A DNA stretch of 34,183 nucleotides from a virus: the IMG/VR virus record IMGVR_UViG_3300025889_000467, positions 1 through 34,183 of that record; one strand, given 5' to 3'. The stretch's first letter is position 1. Each line of letters opens with the position of its first letter. The notes under the pieces are model-generated. The model ran no database searches and had not been told where the DNA came from. It saw only the letters and a list, made by a program, of their open reading frames with translations. Made by a program: the position numbers and the translations under genes. Of this stretch, positions 18,002 to 27,100 are shown one piece after another.

Positions 18002-21000
18002 TACACGGACTCATAATAAGCGCAACCCATATTTATAGATATCGCTTTTCCTGCATCTGCCGAAGAAAATCTTATTAATCCTTCTAATGGATATATAGTT
18101 ACCTCTCCTGCTACCAAATTATTAGAAGAATTGTATCCAATTACGTCTGCTTCGACGCCATCAATAGTAATACTAAATGCTTGACGATAAGAACAAAGCA
18201 AATGGCTGAAATCAGTTCTATATGCTCCGGTTGCAGGACTAGCTTCCCCGACTTTCACCCAATAATCGTTTTGAGCGGGGGAATACATATTTAATAAGAG
18301 TCTTGTTTCAGAATGGTTAATATAACCATAAGTCCCTCCACCATAATATTCTTGTGTATTAGCTAAAGCAGGAATTAAAGATTCTGTACTGGACAATAAA
18401 GAAGTATATAAAAGAGTATCATTTAAATAATAGTTTATAGTTGTTCCTACCCTTTCTATTCTAAACATAGACCCAGTACCAATGTATCTAGGGGAAAAAG
18501 TATATCGGGCTGTACCACTCCAAGTATTACTGCTGTCCCATATATTTCCTTGAGTACCTGATGAAGTTTCTAGATCATAGTAACTACCATCAAAACCCTC
18601 ATTTCCACTCCCAATCAAATTACGATAATTATAATCTGTATTAGAATATTTTACCACTCCTGATTCAATTATTTGCAATTCTATTGGATAGCTATAACTC
18701 ATTTGACTACTGTATCTTTCTGAATAGTTTGTGGCATTGCCCGTATAACTACTCCAATTTCTTATACTACTACTAGCTCTTTGAACAGACGACTCCTCTG
18801 TGCCAAAACTACCTGTTGTATTATTTTGTTGTATTAACCTAAAGCCATATTTTATGTCCGTCCAACTTTGAATATTTGTATTAGCACTTTCTGGACTCGC
18901 TGAATCCGTATAATCCGCGGCATCTACTAGTCCCCAGGAAGAATATTTATTAGTGCCCTGTGTAAGAGGACTATTCCAAGTATCTGTATAGTTAAATACT
19001 AATTTATAGTAGTCTAGACTCGATATCTGCGACTCTTGAGGAGTACTATATAAATTAAAATCTCCGGAAAAACTATTAGAGGTTTTAAATCTAACAGCAT
19101 TTGTAAAAGTTCCCGGAGTACCATTATAATTAGTACTACCCCCATTATTTGCAGAAAACATATACTTAGGAAGACCGTCTTGATTATTGTCAGTATAGTA
19201 GTACTTAGTTGTTATAGGATAGTTTCCATTTTCTGCACTATATGTAAGTACTGTTTGACTTGTATTAATTGAATAAAAATTTCCTGCAGTAATGGTCGGG
19301 GTAGTAGTACTTTTTTGACTCGGATCTCCATCTATAATTTTATAAAAAGGAACTTGCTCAGTTGGGGTGTTTGCTGATAATGCTAAAGAAATATTTTCAT
19401 ATGTTGACGAGAGTCTAGAAGCTATAACAGAATATCCTGTCCATTCAGTAGCTTTATCATTTTGTATTCCATCACAGACTGTGGTTGCTATAAGCTCTCC
19501 TGATGTAAAGGATTGAGTAGCCCCGCTATCATCAAAAGAAATAGTGGCTCCGCCGATCAGATTATCTGTAGTAGCGTGAGTAGTTTTAACGGTTAGGGGA
19601 TCATTATCATCTACCCTACGTACCCAGGCAGACCCAGTCCACTTATAACGCTCCCAGATTTCTCCTATTAATTTTGCAGATACATCCCATCCATAAAAAG
19701 AGTCGCCAACGTGTTGAATCCCAGCCCCAACGTCACATAATCCTCTCCCTAGATAATACCCAGTTATACTATCTAATTTAGTGGTTGAATGGTTACTGAA
19801 CTCTAGTTTATAAAATCCAGGAATATCATAAGATCCTATAGGTGTTCCAAAATAAGCTCCATTTACAATAAGACAATCATTTCCATCATCATCTGTAGCT
19901 TCATAAAATACGTTATTATAATAGTTTCCCTGATTCGAGTTGGTGTTGGAATGTCTTCCTCCATCATAACGAGTCGATAGCTGCCAGTCATTAAGGTACG
20001 GGCTAGAAGTAGAAGAGTAGTTAAAATTATTTAAAGTAGTCGCTCCACCATTCCAGCTAGTCAAAAATTCTGGAGGGAAAATGTCATAATTATTTGGAGA
20101 TCCATCTATCTGTTGCTCAAAATAAATCTCTAGGGGGGTCCCTCCAACTAAATTATGTGTAGGAGTCGGGGTCTCTAAAGCGAGCACTCCCCAATAATTT
20201 CTTAACCACCAATGAGATTGATTCTTAGTACATCCAAATTGGTCTTTTAACTGTCTTCTGCTGTAAGAAGCGTAGCCATTATAATTAGTAACATTATCAG
20301 ACCAAAGAGATTCTACACTAGCAACAGTGTATCCTATATTAGCACTAATTATATTAGAGAAGTTACTAGTGAGATAGCTATTAGTTGGCAAAAAAGCTAA
20401 AGGAGAGTTTGTTGATAATAAGTTAGTAGAGTCATTTGTTGCGCTCCACCAAAAAGCGTATCCTTTATGAACTCTCAAACCACTATAAGTAGCACCTGCT
20501 GCACCAGAATCAACATATATTATTAATAATCTATTATCTGTTTGTTTGTCTGCGTTCATTGCGAGAGTATGTTCCCAAGAACTTTCAATATTGCTCTGAG
20601 TAAACGTTACTCCACCAGTGGATGTAGAATCATAAGCTGTCCAAGTACTTCCATTATTAGTTGATTTTACTAAAGCACCCTCTATTATTGCCCAGACGGT
20701 CCTGTGTGTGGTTTGAGAGGTTCCTAAAGCTAAAGTATATGCTTTATTTTGGGTTGTGGAAGCAACATCAGGTAAAGAGGATAGATTATAGCTATTAATA
20801 GATATAGAAGATTGGGTAGGATTAGTAACACTATATAACCCCGTTGTTGGACAAGCAACCCAAAAAGTGTCCGATAATTCATCATATTCAATTGCAGAAA
20901 TATATTCAGCACCAAAAACAGGATAATTTCTACCACTAATTCTTATAGGAATTTGATCTACCATATTATAAAATATTATCTCATCGGCTACAACATGATA

Positions 21001-22407
21001 AATCCAACTCGTGTCCCCCGAATATAACTTGAATGGAGACTGCAAGAGTTCAGCTGTACCACTCTGAGGTACAGGCCCGCTTTCTCTTATTCCATAATCA
21101 AAAAGTTCTCTGTAAACTGTTACTCCAGTAAGCATTGTTGCATCGTTGTATCCCTGATTATTGGATAACCCATAGGCTTGAATCGTTCTGCCAGAAAATG
21201 TATTCTCATTCCATCCTGTTATATATCTTTTCATAAAGGAGTATTCTGCAATACCTACTCCCCCCGTAGTTCCTGAAAAATCTATTTTCCAATACTCTGG
21301 TATTCTTGCTTCATAGTTTACTGTGTCTAGGAATAGAGTTGCATTTGTAGTAGGAATCTCTGAGATATTAAAATAAGGCGTAGTGGGTAAATTAATTTTA
21401 GTTTGATATGCTTGAGTTTTATTTGTAGTAGATCCTATAAGTGAACCCCACCAACCTGTATGTGTTCTTTGTTGACCATAAACAGCTATCATCCCTCGTA
21501 TCGCTCCTAGATCAGAGGCAGTTATGGTTTCAGTATTTTTCATTAGATATAAACCATCCCATCCACAATATACAGTTGGGACAGTCATAATGGCGTCTGA
21601 CGTACTATACATAAGAGGGAGCCGAGAAGATATATTTGGTTGATTTGCTACAAAAGTTCCAGACCAACTACTAGCCCTATTTTTAGTAGCATTTAAAGCG
21701 AAAGTACTATTACTAAGGCTAAGAGTGCTAGTGCTATTATTTGGAATATAAGTATTGAATTGAAATTCGCTATTACCTAAATAAGTATAAGTACTAGTAG
21801 TATTAGTGGCTGATGCTCCTCCAAATCTATAAGTAGCTTCAGAATATAAAGTCCACCAGTCTTGGGTAGTACTGGCTTCTATAGTAACCGTTATAGTGTA
21901 TTGTATTACAGCTATATCATTTGCTGTTTGTACTACAGGACTAGGAAAACTTGCGCAACTTAAATGCACAATACTAGAGCCCAACCTGCACAAAGATAAA
22001 GTGTGTAAATTTCTGCTTGAAATAGATAAAGGAGGTTGTAATTCTTTTGTAATTGTAATTGTAAAAGATTCATTATCTCTAGTTATAAGAACGGGCTCAA
22101 CCGAACTAGGATTTTCCGTTTGATAAAAATTTCCAGGTAATGTAAAAAAATTTTTATTTATAGTAGGTATATAAGTGTCTCCAACCATTAAAAGAAAACC
22201 ACCCATATTCACTGCAGCCTGTGTGTTTAAAGTACCGCCATTGAAACTACCGTTTATACTACTGGTATTGGTCAAAACTGGCATTCTTGGTAATGAAGTA
22301 GACCACCATACAGCATTTGTAAAGGAGTTTTCAATTACATCAGAAGTATAATGTATTTCACCTGTATCTTTATTTTTAAGTTGTACTAATACTTCGCCTT
22401 TTACCAT
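18001..22407 (-). CDS. Giant tail adhesin/spike A (paralogue of 10696-16275)
   Basis: A 1468-aa beta-rich protein. It shares with the 1859-aa protein KRYITGWNENTFS, the segment NKAYTLALG then HRTVWAIIEGALVKS with a degenerate Asp-box STNNGSTW (about residue 582), ISFDD, KYGFRL, a lectin/LamG-like stretch FRIERVGTTINYYLNDTLLY, and a C-terminal domain (DYWVKVGEASP to GLIRFSSADAG). It lacks the beta-propeller: the shared text jumps from GLYSVTN (about 525) to NKAYTL (about 553). It is very rich in Asn, Ser, Thr and Tyr, as many receptor-binding proteins are. The ORF is uninterrupted. Its role as an adhesin or spike is inferred; glycan hydrolysis is possible, but no catalytic residues are recognised. 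Confidence 0.72.
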   Translation of the reverse strand: MVKGEVLVQLKNKDTGEIHYTSDVIENSFTNAVWWSTSLPRMPVLTNTSSINGSFNGGTLNTQAAVNMGGFLLMVGDTYIPTINKNFFTLPGNFYQTENPSSVEPVLITRDNESFTITITKELQPPLSISSRNLHTLSLCRLGSSIVHLSCASFPSPVVQTANDIAVIQYTITVTIEASTTQDWWTLYSEATYRFGGASATNTTSTYTYLGNSEFQFNTYIPNNSTSTLSLSNSTFALNATKNRASSWSGTFVANQPNISSRLPLMYSTSDAIMTVPTVYCGWDGLYLMKNTETITASDLGAIRGMIAVYGQQRTHTGWWGSLIGSTTNKTQAYQTKINLPTTPYFNISEIPTTNATLFLDTVNYEARIPEYWKIDFSGTTGGVGIAEYSFMKRYITGWNENTFSGRTIQAYGLSNNQGYNDATMLTGVTVYRELFDYGIRESGPVPQSGTAELLQSPFKLYSGDTSWIYHVVADEIIFYNMVDQIPIRISGRNYPVFGAEYISAIEYDELSDTFWVACPTTGLYSVTNPTQSSISINSYNLSSLPDVASTTQNKAYTLALGTSQTTHRTVWAIIEGALVKSTNNGSTWTAYDSTSTGGVTFTQSNIESSWEHTLAMNADKQTDNRLLIIYVDSGAAGATYSGLRVHKGYAFWWSATNDSTNLLSTNSPLAFLPTNSYLTSNFSNIISANIGYTVASVESLWSDNVTNYNGYASYSRRQLKDQFGCTKNQSHWWLRNYWGVLALETPTPTHNLVGGTPLEIYFEQQIDGSPNNYDIFPPEFLTSWNGGATTLNNFNYSSTSSPYLNDWQLSTRYDGGRHSNTNSNQGNYYNNVFYEATDDDGNDCLIVNGAYFGTPIGSYDIPGFYKLEFSNHSTTKLDSITGYYLGRGLCDVGAGIQHVGDSFYGWDVSAKLIGEIWERYKWTGSAWVRRVDDNDPLTVKTTHATTDNLIGGATISFDDSGATQSFTSGELIATTVCDGIQNDKATEWTGYSVIASRLSSTYENISLALSANTPTEQVPFYKIIDGDPSQKSTTTPTITAGNFYSINTSQTVLTYSAENGNYPITTKYYYTDNNQDGLPKYMFSANNGGSTNYNGTPGTFTNAVRFKTSNSFSGDFNLYSTPQESQISSLDYYKLVFNYTDTWNSPLTQGTNKYSSWGLVDAADYTDSASPESANTNIQSWTDIKYGFRLIQQNNTTGSFGTEESSVQRASSSIRNWSSYTGNATNYSERYSSQMSYSYPIELQIIESGVVKYSNTDYNYRNLIGSGNEGFDGSYYDLETSSGTQGNIWDSSNTWSGTARYTFSPRYIGTGSMFRIERVGTTINYYLNDTLLYTSLLSSTESLIPALANTQEYYGGGTYGYINHSETRLLLNMYSPAQNDYWVKVGEASPATGAYRTDFSHLLCSYRQAFSITIDGVEADVIGYNSSNNLVAGEVTIYPLEGLIRFSSADAGKAISINMGCAYYESV

Positions 22408-22411
22408 TTTA

Positions 22412-24163
22412 TTAAATCCTATTTAAAGTTGCTATTCCAGAAAAACTTAAATTATTAATACCTCCCCTACCAGAAGAGGTATCTGTGGTTACTATTCCTT
22501 CTATTTTGTCAAATCGTTTAGTTACTTCCGCAGTTGAGAAGTTTAAATTATCTAAGGCTACTTCTGACGTTGCGCTATCTATAGCTGTAAATAGTATTTG
22601 ACCTTTTCTCTCTATATTAGTAGAGTCGAGTTTAGGATTAAAACTAACATTAAATAAACCTATAGAACTGGAAGCACTATCTGTAGTTATTATTCCTGGT
22701 ATTCTATTAAATCTTTTAGTTACTTCCGTAGTTGAGAAGTTTAAATTATATAAAGCGTGTGAAGAGCTTACTTCTTCTGAAGCTGTCAGGTATACATCTG
22801 CATATATTAAAGTACATACATCTATAATCGGCCCTGAAGCACTTCCTGTTCTTAAATATATAGTGTAAACTTCTGGAAAAGTGCCGCTTTGTTTAATTAT
22901 ATCAAAAGTTGCGGTGTTATTTTCAGTAGTTCCTGTAGGAAGAAAACTTCCAGAAACAAAATCAAAATCTGCTCCGCCGCCGATAGCGTTCTCGATTGTC
23001 CAGTATATAGTTTGAACATCGAAAAAGTTTGCTGTATAATATAAAGTTGTAGTAAAAGGGCTGCCTACCTCTAATACTACAAAGTCAATATCCTGGCCTT
23101 GAGAATTTGTAATTCTTGCCCCGATAAAAGTTTCGGGTATTACTGATAAAAGAAAAGAATCTACTATTTCTCCACTTATACTATTTTTTCTTAAATTTAC
23201 TGTTCTGAGTTCTTCTTTCGTTACCTCCGAAATAGAAGTAATAATCTGGGAAGTATCACTCTCAGCAAAAGTTCCTGTAAGGGTTAATTCACCATAAACG
23301 GGAGTAATTAAACCAACAGAAGAAACTATGGGGTCTATAGAAAAATATAGCTTTTCATTAGGATTAAAATTAGTTACTCCGACATACAAAGTAGTTTGTT
23401 TTGTAGCTTCTAATATTCCGGAACTTATATTAGCTCCACCACTATCTACAAAATTAAAAGTCTCTGCACCTAGAGAAGTATCCTCAATACTTATTCGTAT
23501 TGACGCTAAAATAAACCCCCCAACAGAACCCTGCCTTACGGATATAGTATATATTTCTGTTCCTTCTGTTTTAACATCTGCTAAAACTTCTACATCAAAA
23601 GAACCTGTACAAGATAATAAAGTTCCAGAAGTACTAAAAGAGCCATTTACAGCGGTAAAATCTGCTGTTGTGGCACCATCTATACTCCAATATAATAATT
23701 CCGGTCCTCTATTGTTTGTAGAAACATCTACAGTATTAACTGTTCCTTCGCCAGTAGATATATTACCAGAAGTTATAGCTACATAAGGAAGGTCTATTTG
23801 TTCTTCAAATACTTGTATAAATTTTGCGGAAATAGACCCTATAACATCTGTTACGTAAGTTCTGCTATACCCCTCACAATATACTACTACTGTTTTTTCT
23901 CCGGAATCTGTAGGTACTGTGAAATAAAAATTTTTGTGTTTTTCTCTTTCTTCTAAAAAAAGCGCTATATTATTTATTTCTTCAATGGATCTATTATTAA
24001 ATGTTACGTCATAGACCTCAATTGTAGCATTAGTTCCTATAGAGATTCTTGATTCGTACCCATCACCTAAAGTATTTAAACTATATACAGGTTTTACAGA
24101 TCTTTTTACTTCCCTGTCAGGAACAAATAAGTTACTGTTAGCGTCTGAAAATCCTATAGTCAT
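22412..24163 (-). CDS. M-like tail protein fused to three Calx-beta-like domains (copy A)
   Basis: A 583-aa chimera immediately after the tape measure gene, overlapping its stop by one base (TAATG). Residues 1-125 align with the 573-aa copy and with M: MTIGFSD start, GDGYESRISIG, NNRSIEEINNIALFLEERE, and EGYSRTYVTDVIGSISAKFI. Three Calx-beta-like domains occupy about 126-230, 231-340 and 341-455, with LYWSIDGATTADFTAVNGSF and IYWTIENAIGGGADFDFVSG as the clearest examples. The last 125 residues contain a tandem-like repeat (see below). The lambda tail-length protein H is normally followed by M, so this gene sits in the M position while carrying a long C-terminal extension. I infer a tip-anchored adaptor for the 1468-aa protein. 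Confidence 0.75.
   Translation of the reverse strand: MTIGFSDANSNLFVPDREVKRSVKPVYSLNTLGDGYESRISIGTNATIEVYDVTFNNRSIEEINNIALFLEEREKHKNFYFTVPTDSGEKTVVVYCEGYSRTYVTDVIGSISAKFIQVFEEQIDLPYVAITSGNISTGEGTVNTVDVSTNNRGPELLYWSIDGATTADFTAVNGSFSTSGTLLSCTGSFDVEVLADVKTEGTEIYTISVRQGSVGGFILASIRISIEDTSLGAETFNFVDSGGANISSGILEATKQTTLYVGVTNFNPNEKLYFSIDPIVSSVGLITPVYGELTLTGTFAESDTSQIITSISEVTKEELRTVNLRKNSISGEIVDSFLLSVIPETFIGARITNSQGQDIDFVVLEVGSPFTTTLYYTANFFDVQTIYWTIENAIGGGADFDFVSGSFLPTGTTENNTATFDIIKQSGTFPEVYTIYLRTGSASGPIIDVCTLIYADVYLTASEEVSSSHALYNLNFSTTEVTKRFNRIPGIITTDSASSSIGLFNVSFNPKLDSTNIERKGQILFTAIDSATSEVALDNLNFSTAEVTKRFDKIEGIVTTDTSSGRGGINNLSFSGIATLNRI
22483..22558 (-). repeat. 76-base imperfect direct repeat, unit 2 (coding)
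   Basis: This stretch is nearly the same as 22681-22756. It encodes the later peptide NLNFSTAEVTKRFDKIEGIV of the 583-aa protein. Both units lie near the C-terminus and DNA identity is high, so this duplication is more recent than the cassette duplication. Confidence 0.85.
22681..22756 (-). repeat. 76-base imperfect direct repeat, unit 1 (coding)
   Basis: This is the partner of 22483-22558, 198 bases away. It encodes NLNFSTTEVTKRFNRIPGII. The repeat preserves the reading frame. Confidence 0.85.
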
Positions 24164-27100
24164 TATGAAGCTCCATAAGGACTAAGTATTCCTCCCGGTC
24201 TTTTCTGGTTTTGTAGTTCTTCTTGAACTACCGCTGCAATTATTCTTCCTAAATTAGCACCAGCTTGAGAATCTTGTTCTACAGTTGTGTTTGCTTTTCC
24301 TTCATTATTGACCGAAACTGAAACATTAACATTATTTGTTTGTGCTCCTCCACCTAAATTTCCTTCTATTGGAATTGACTTTCCATCCGGAAGAGGAACT
24401 ACAGCTTCATTCATTCTTCCTTCGCCAATTAATCCAAGTGTTGGTCGATTTACAATCCCACCATTTGCATATGCTCTAAATCCGCCAGGAGCTATACCAC
24501 CCATTGCGAAGCCAAAAAATCCCATTATACCTTTAAGAATAGTGCTAAATATACCTCCACCTCCTCCAACGCCTCCACCGCCAAATAGATTGGAGAAAAA
24601 ACCACCTATCTTATCGAATAGTCCCTTGAATATTCCACCTAGTTTGCTAAGAAAAGTTCCTTCTCCACTAAATAATTCTCCCATTTTATCTTTAAAACTT
24701 CCAAAAATATCTTTAATTTTAGATAAAAAGCCACCGCTCTGTTTCCCGTCTGAAGGAAGAATAAAACTATCTTTGCTTAAAACATCTTTAACATTCGGAC
24801 CACTACTCTTTTGGGCAGATGCATCTATAATTCCTCTTGATATTTGTTCTGACAAAGAACCTTGCATACCGAGAGGATCAGCACCCAAAGCTAAAGTATT
24901 ATTATCCATTCCTTCATAAGGCATTGGCTTTAATTCACCAAAGGCTTCTGTACCAATAAACTGTCCATAAGTCATGTTTCTAGGAGTACCTTCTGGGTTA
25001 AAGGTACCTCCAATAGGATTTTCACCCGTTTGTCCAGAAGGAGAAGCGACCGCTTTTACAACACTAGCTAATATTTGTGCCGTTTCTCCGCTGCTGCTGC
25101 TGCTGCTTTCTCCTGTGCATTTACAGGATTTACAAGCATCAGTAATAGCTTGATGTAACATTTTAGAAGCTTTTGAAAAAGTATCCATCAAAGAAGAATT
25201 TAAATCTTCAGAACTATCTTTAATAGCTTTTGCCTGTCGCTTGAGGGGTTCCTCCACAGCTTTTTTATATTTATCTGTTTGTTCGGGACGAGTCATCTCA
25301 TCGCCAATAGCTTTTCCTACTTCTTTATACGCAGCAGGGTCTGGCTTCAATCCAAGAGCGATTTCAAGTTTTTCTGGTAGAAGTGCTTTGAGAATTGATA
25401 ATGCTAAAAGTTGCGAAATAAAATCAGCTATAGCTTGAGCAACCCCTCTCGTAAAATCAATTAAAGACTCTTTAAAAGATTTGGTGCCCTGTATATAAGA
25501 TTGAATAGCACTAGACAAATTACTGAGGAGAGATTCCCCAATAACTTTATTTAGCTTACTAAATTGATCTATTTCTTCCTTTATAGCAGCTACTCGTTGC
25601 TTTTGAACTTCTAGTAATCTTAGCTGATCTTGCTGCTGCAAAGCTAAGCCTGCACGAATTATAGGATTTTTCTCAATTTGTAACGATAGTCCTGTTTGAG
25701 TAATATCATTGTCAAGTTTTCTTAATGCTATATCTTCTTCGATTAGACGTAATTGGTCGTCATAAATCTCTTTTGCTTTACCTACTAGCTTATTTGTCTT
25801 TAAACGAGCTTTTTGAAGAGCTGTTTCGGCTTCTTTAACATTTCGAACTTTGTCTTCTAAAATGTCAATATTTACTGCAAGGCGTTCTATCTCTACAGTA
25901 GTTAATCCTGTTCTTTGTTTTATCTCCTTCGCAGTATCTACTAAGTCTCCCTGAAAAAGGGAAAGCTTTTTATTTACGTTCTCTGTCTCTCTATCTAAAG
26001 CTTGAATAGCTAGTTTAACAGCGATAAAATTATCTGCTCCACCCTTAAAATTACCCAGAGTCTGTACAAGACTTTCGTTGGCATTTTTAAAAGCTTCTAC
26101 CCCTCCTACAGCGGAACCTGCAACAGCTTCTATACCTTCAAAAGCGTATTTTAATGCAAAAAACTCTTCTAAAGTTTGTGGTTCTATTCCTCGGTTAATA
26201 ACAACCCCTGCAAGAGCAGCCTGTTTTGCCATATCCGGATATAATTTCTTCAGATTTTCTAAAATTTCTTCTCTATTTGCACCTTCTTTATTAGCAGTTG
26301 CTTCAGCTTTTCGTATAATACTAGAAGTGTTTAAAGTTGTCATTGCGTTAGCACGTTGTAGAGCAGTTCCACTATCTAATACGCGCCCTAACTCCTCAAG
26401 AGCAGTAGTATAACTTTCTATTTCGCTCTGTAATCTCTGCGCCGCTAAAGTAGCTTCTTTATCTACTGCAACCATTTTTTCTTTTTCTAGAAGATTTTTT
26501 GAGATTCCAGTTTGTGCAAAAGATTCCCCAAGAGTAATATTTCCCTTAGCTAACTGTTCTATATTAAAATAGCTTTCTCCTAAAATATCAGCGAATCTTC
26601 CTGCTGCATCACCAACAATAGGTAAAACAGAAAGTACTGTTGAAATTCCTTGAAGAAATCCAACTATAAGATTATTTATTAGACCGACTAAAGTAGCTAT
26701 ATATGTATTTCCAGTATCGAAAAATTCAAAAATAGATTGTATCCAGCCTCTCAGTTTAGTAGTCATTTCCCCAAACAATTCTGTAGCTAAACTAAATATA
26801 CCTACAAAGCTAACTAGACGAATAACCCTTCCAACCTGCTTTCCAACAAAAGCAAAGGCACCACCAATACTTTTAGCTACACCAATAGCTATCGACTTTA
26901 CTTCCAGAAAACGTCTTTTCATAAGTAGAAAAGTTTTTTCCCATATAGTCTGAGTTTTGACAGCAGCTTGTTGATTTGCCAGAACAATTTGGGCAAGAGC
27001 TTGTCTCATTGCTACTACAGCTTCTAAACTAGCGCCCTTGTAAACCCCTTTTATTACTTGCCCATTCTTAATAATTTGGGCCTCTACTCGGGCTAAGTCT

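Larger units (their letters stand above)
18001..24163 (-). repeat. Duplicated tail cassette, copy A (M-like fusion plus giant adhesin)
   Basis: This is the first copy, adjacent to the tape measure gene. See copy B (10696-18001) for the matching features. Copy A lacks the propeller, and the C-terminal repeats of its M-like fusion differ in sequence from those of copy B. Confidence 0.75.

Noticed and set aside
20730-20936. 68-aa minus-strand Leu-rich frame
   Set aside because: Alternative frame inside the 1468-aa gene; Leu-richness comes from frame-shifted TTA codons.
18001-22407. Possible diversity-generating retroelement target in a giant adhesin
   Set aside because: No reverse transcriptase, template repeat, or adenine-biased variable repeat was found in the window.
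23328-23786. 152-aa plus-strand frame
   Set aside because: It lies wholly antisense to the 583-aa gene; composition is a shadow of its Thr/Ser/Glu codons.
24287-24919. 210-aa plus-strand frame, Pro-rich
   Set aside because: It is antisense to the Gly-rich C-terminus of the tape measure gene. The Pro-rich sequence is the complement of Gly codons, and no ribosome site is seen.
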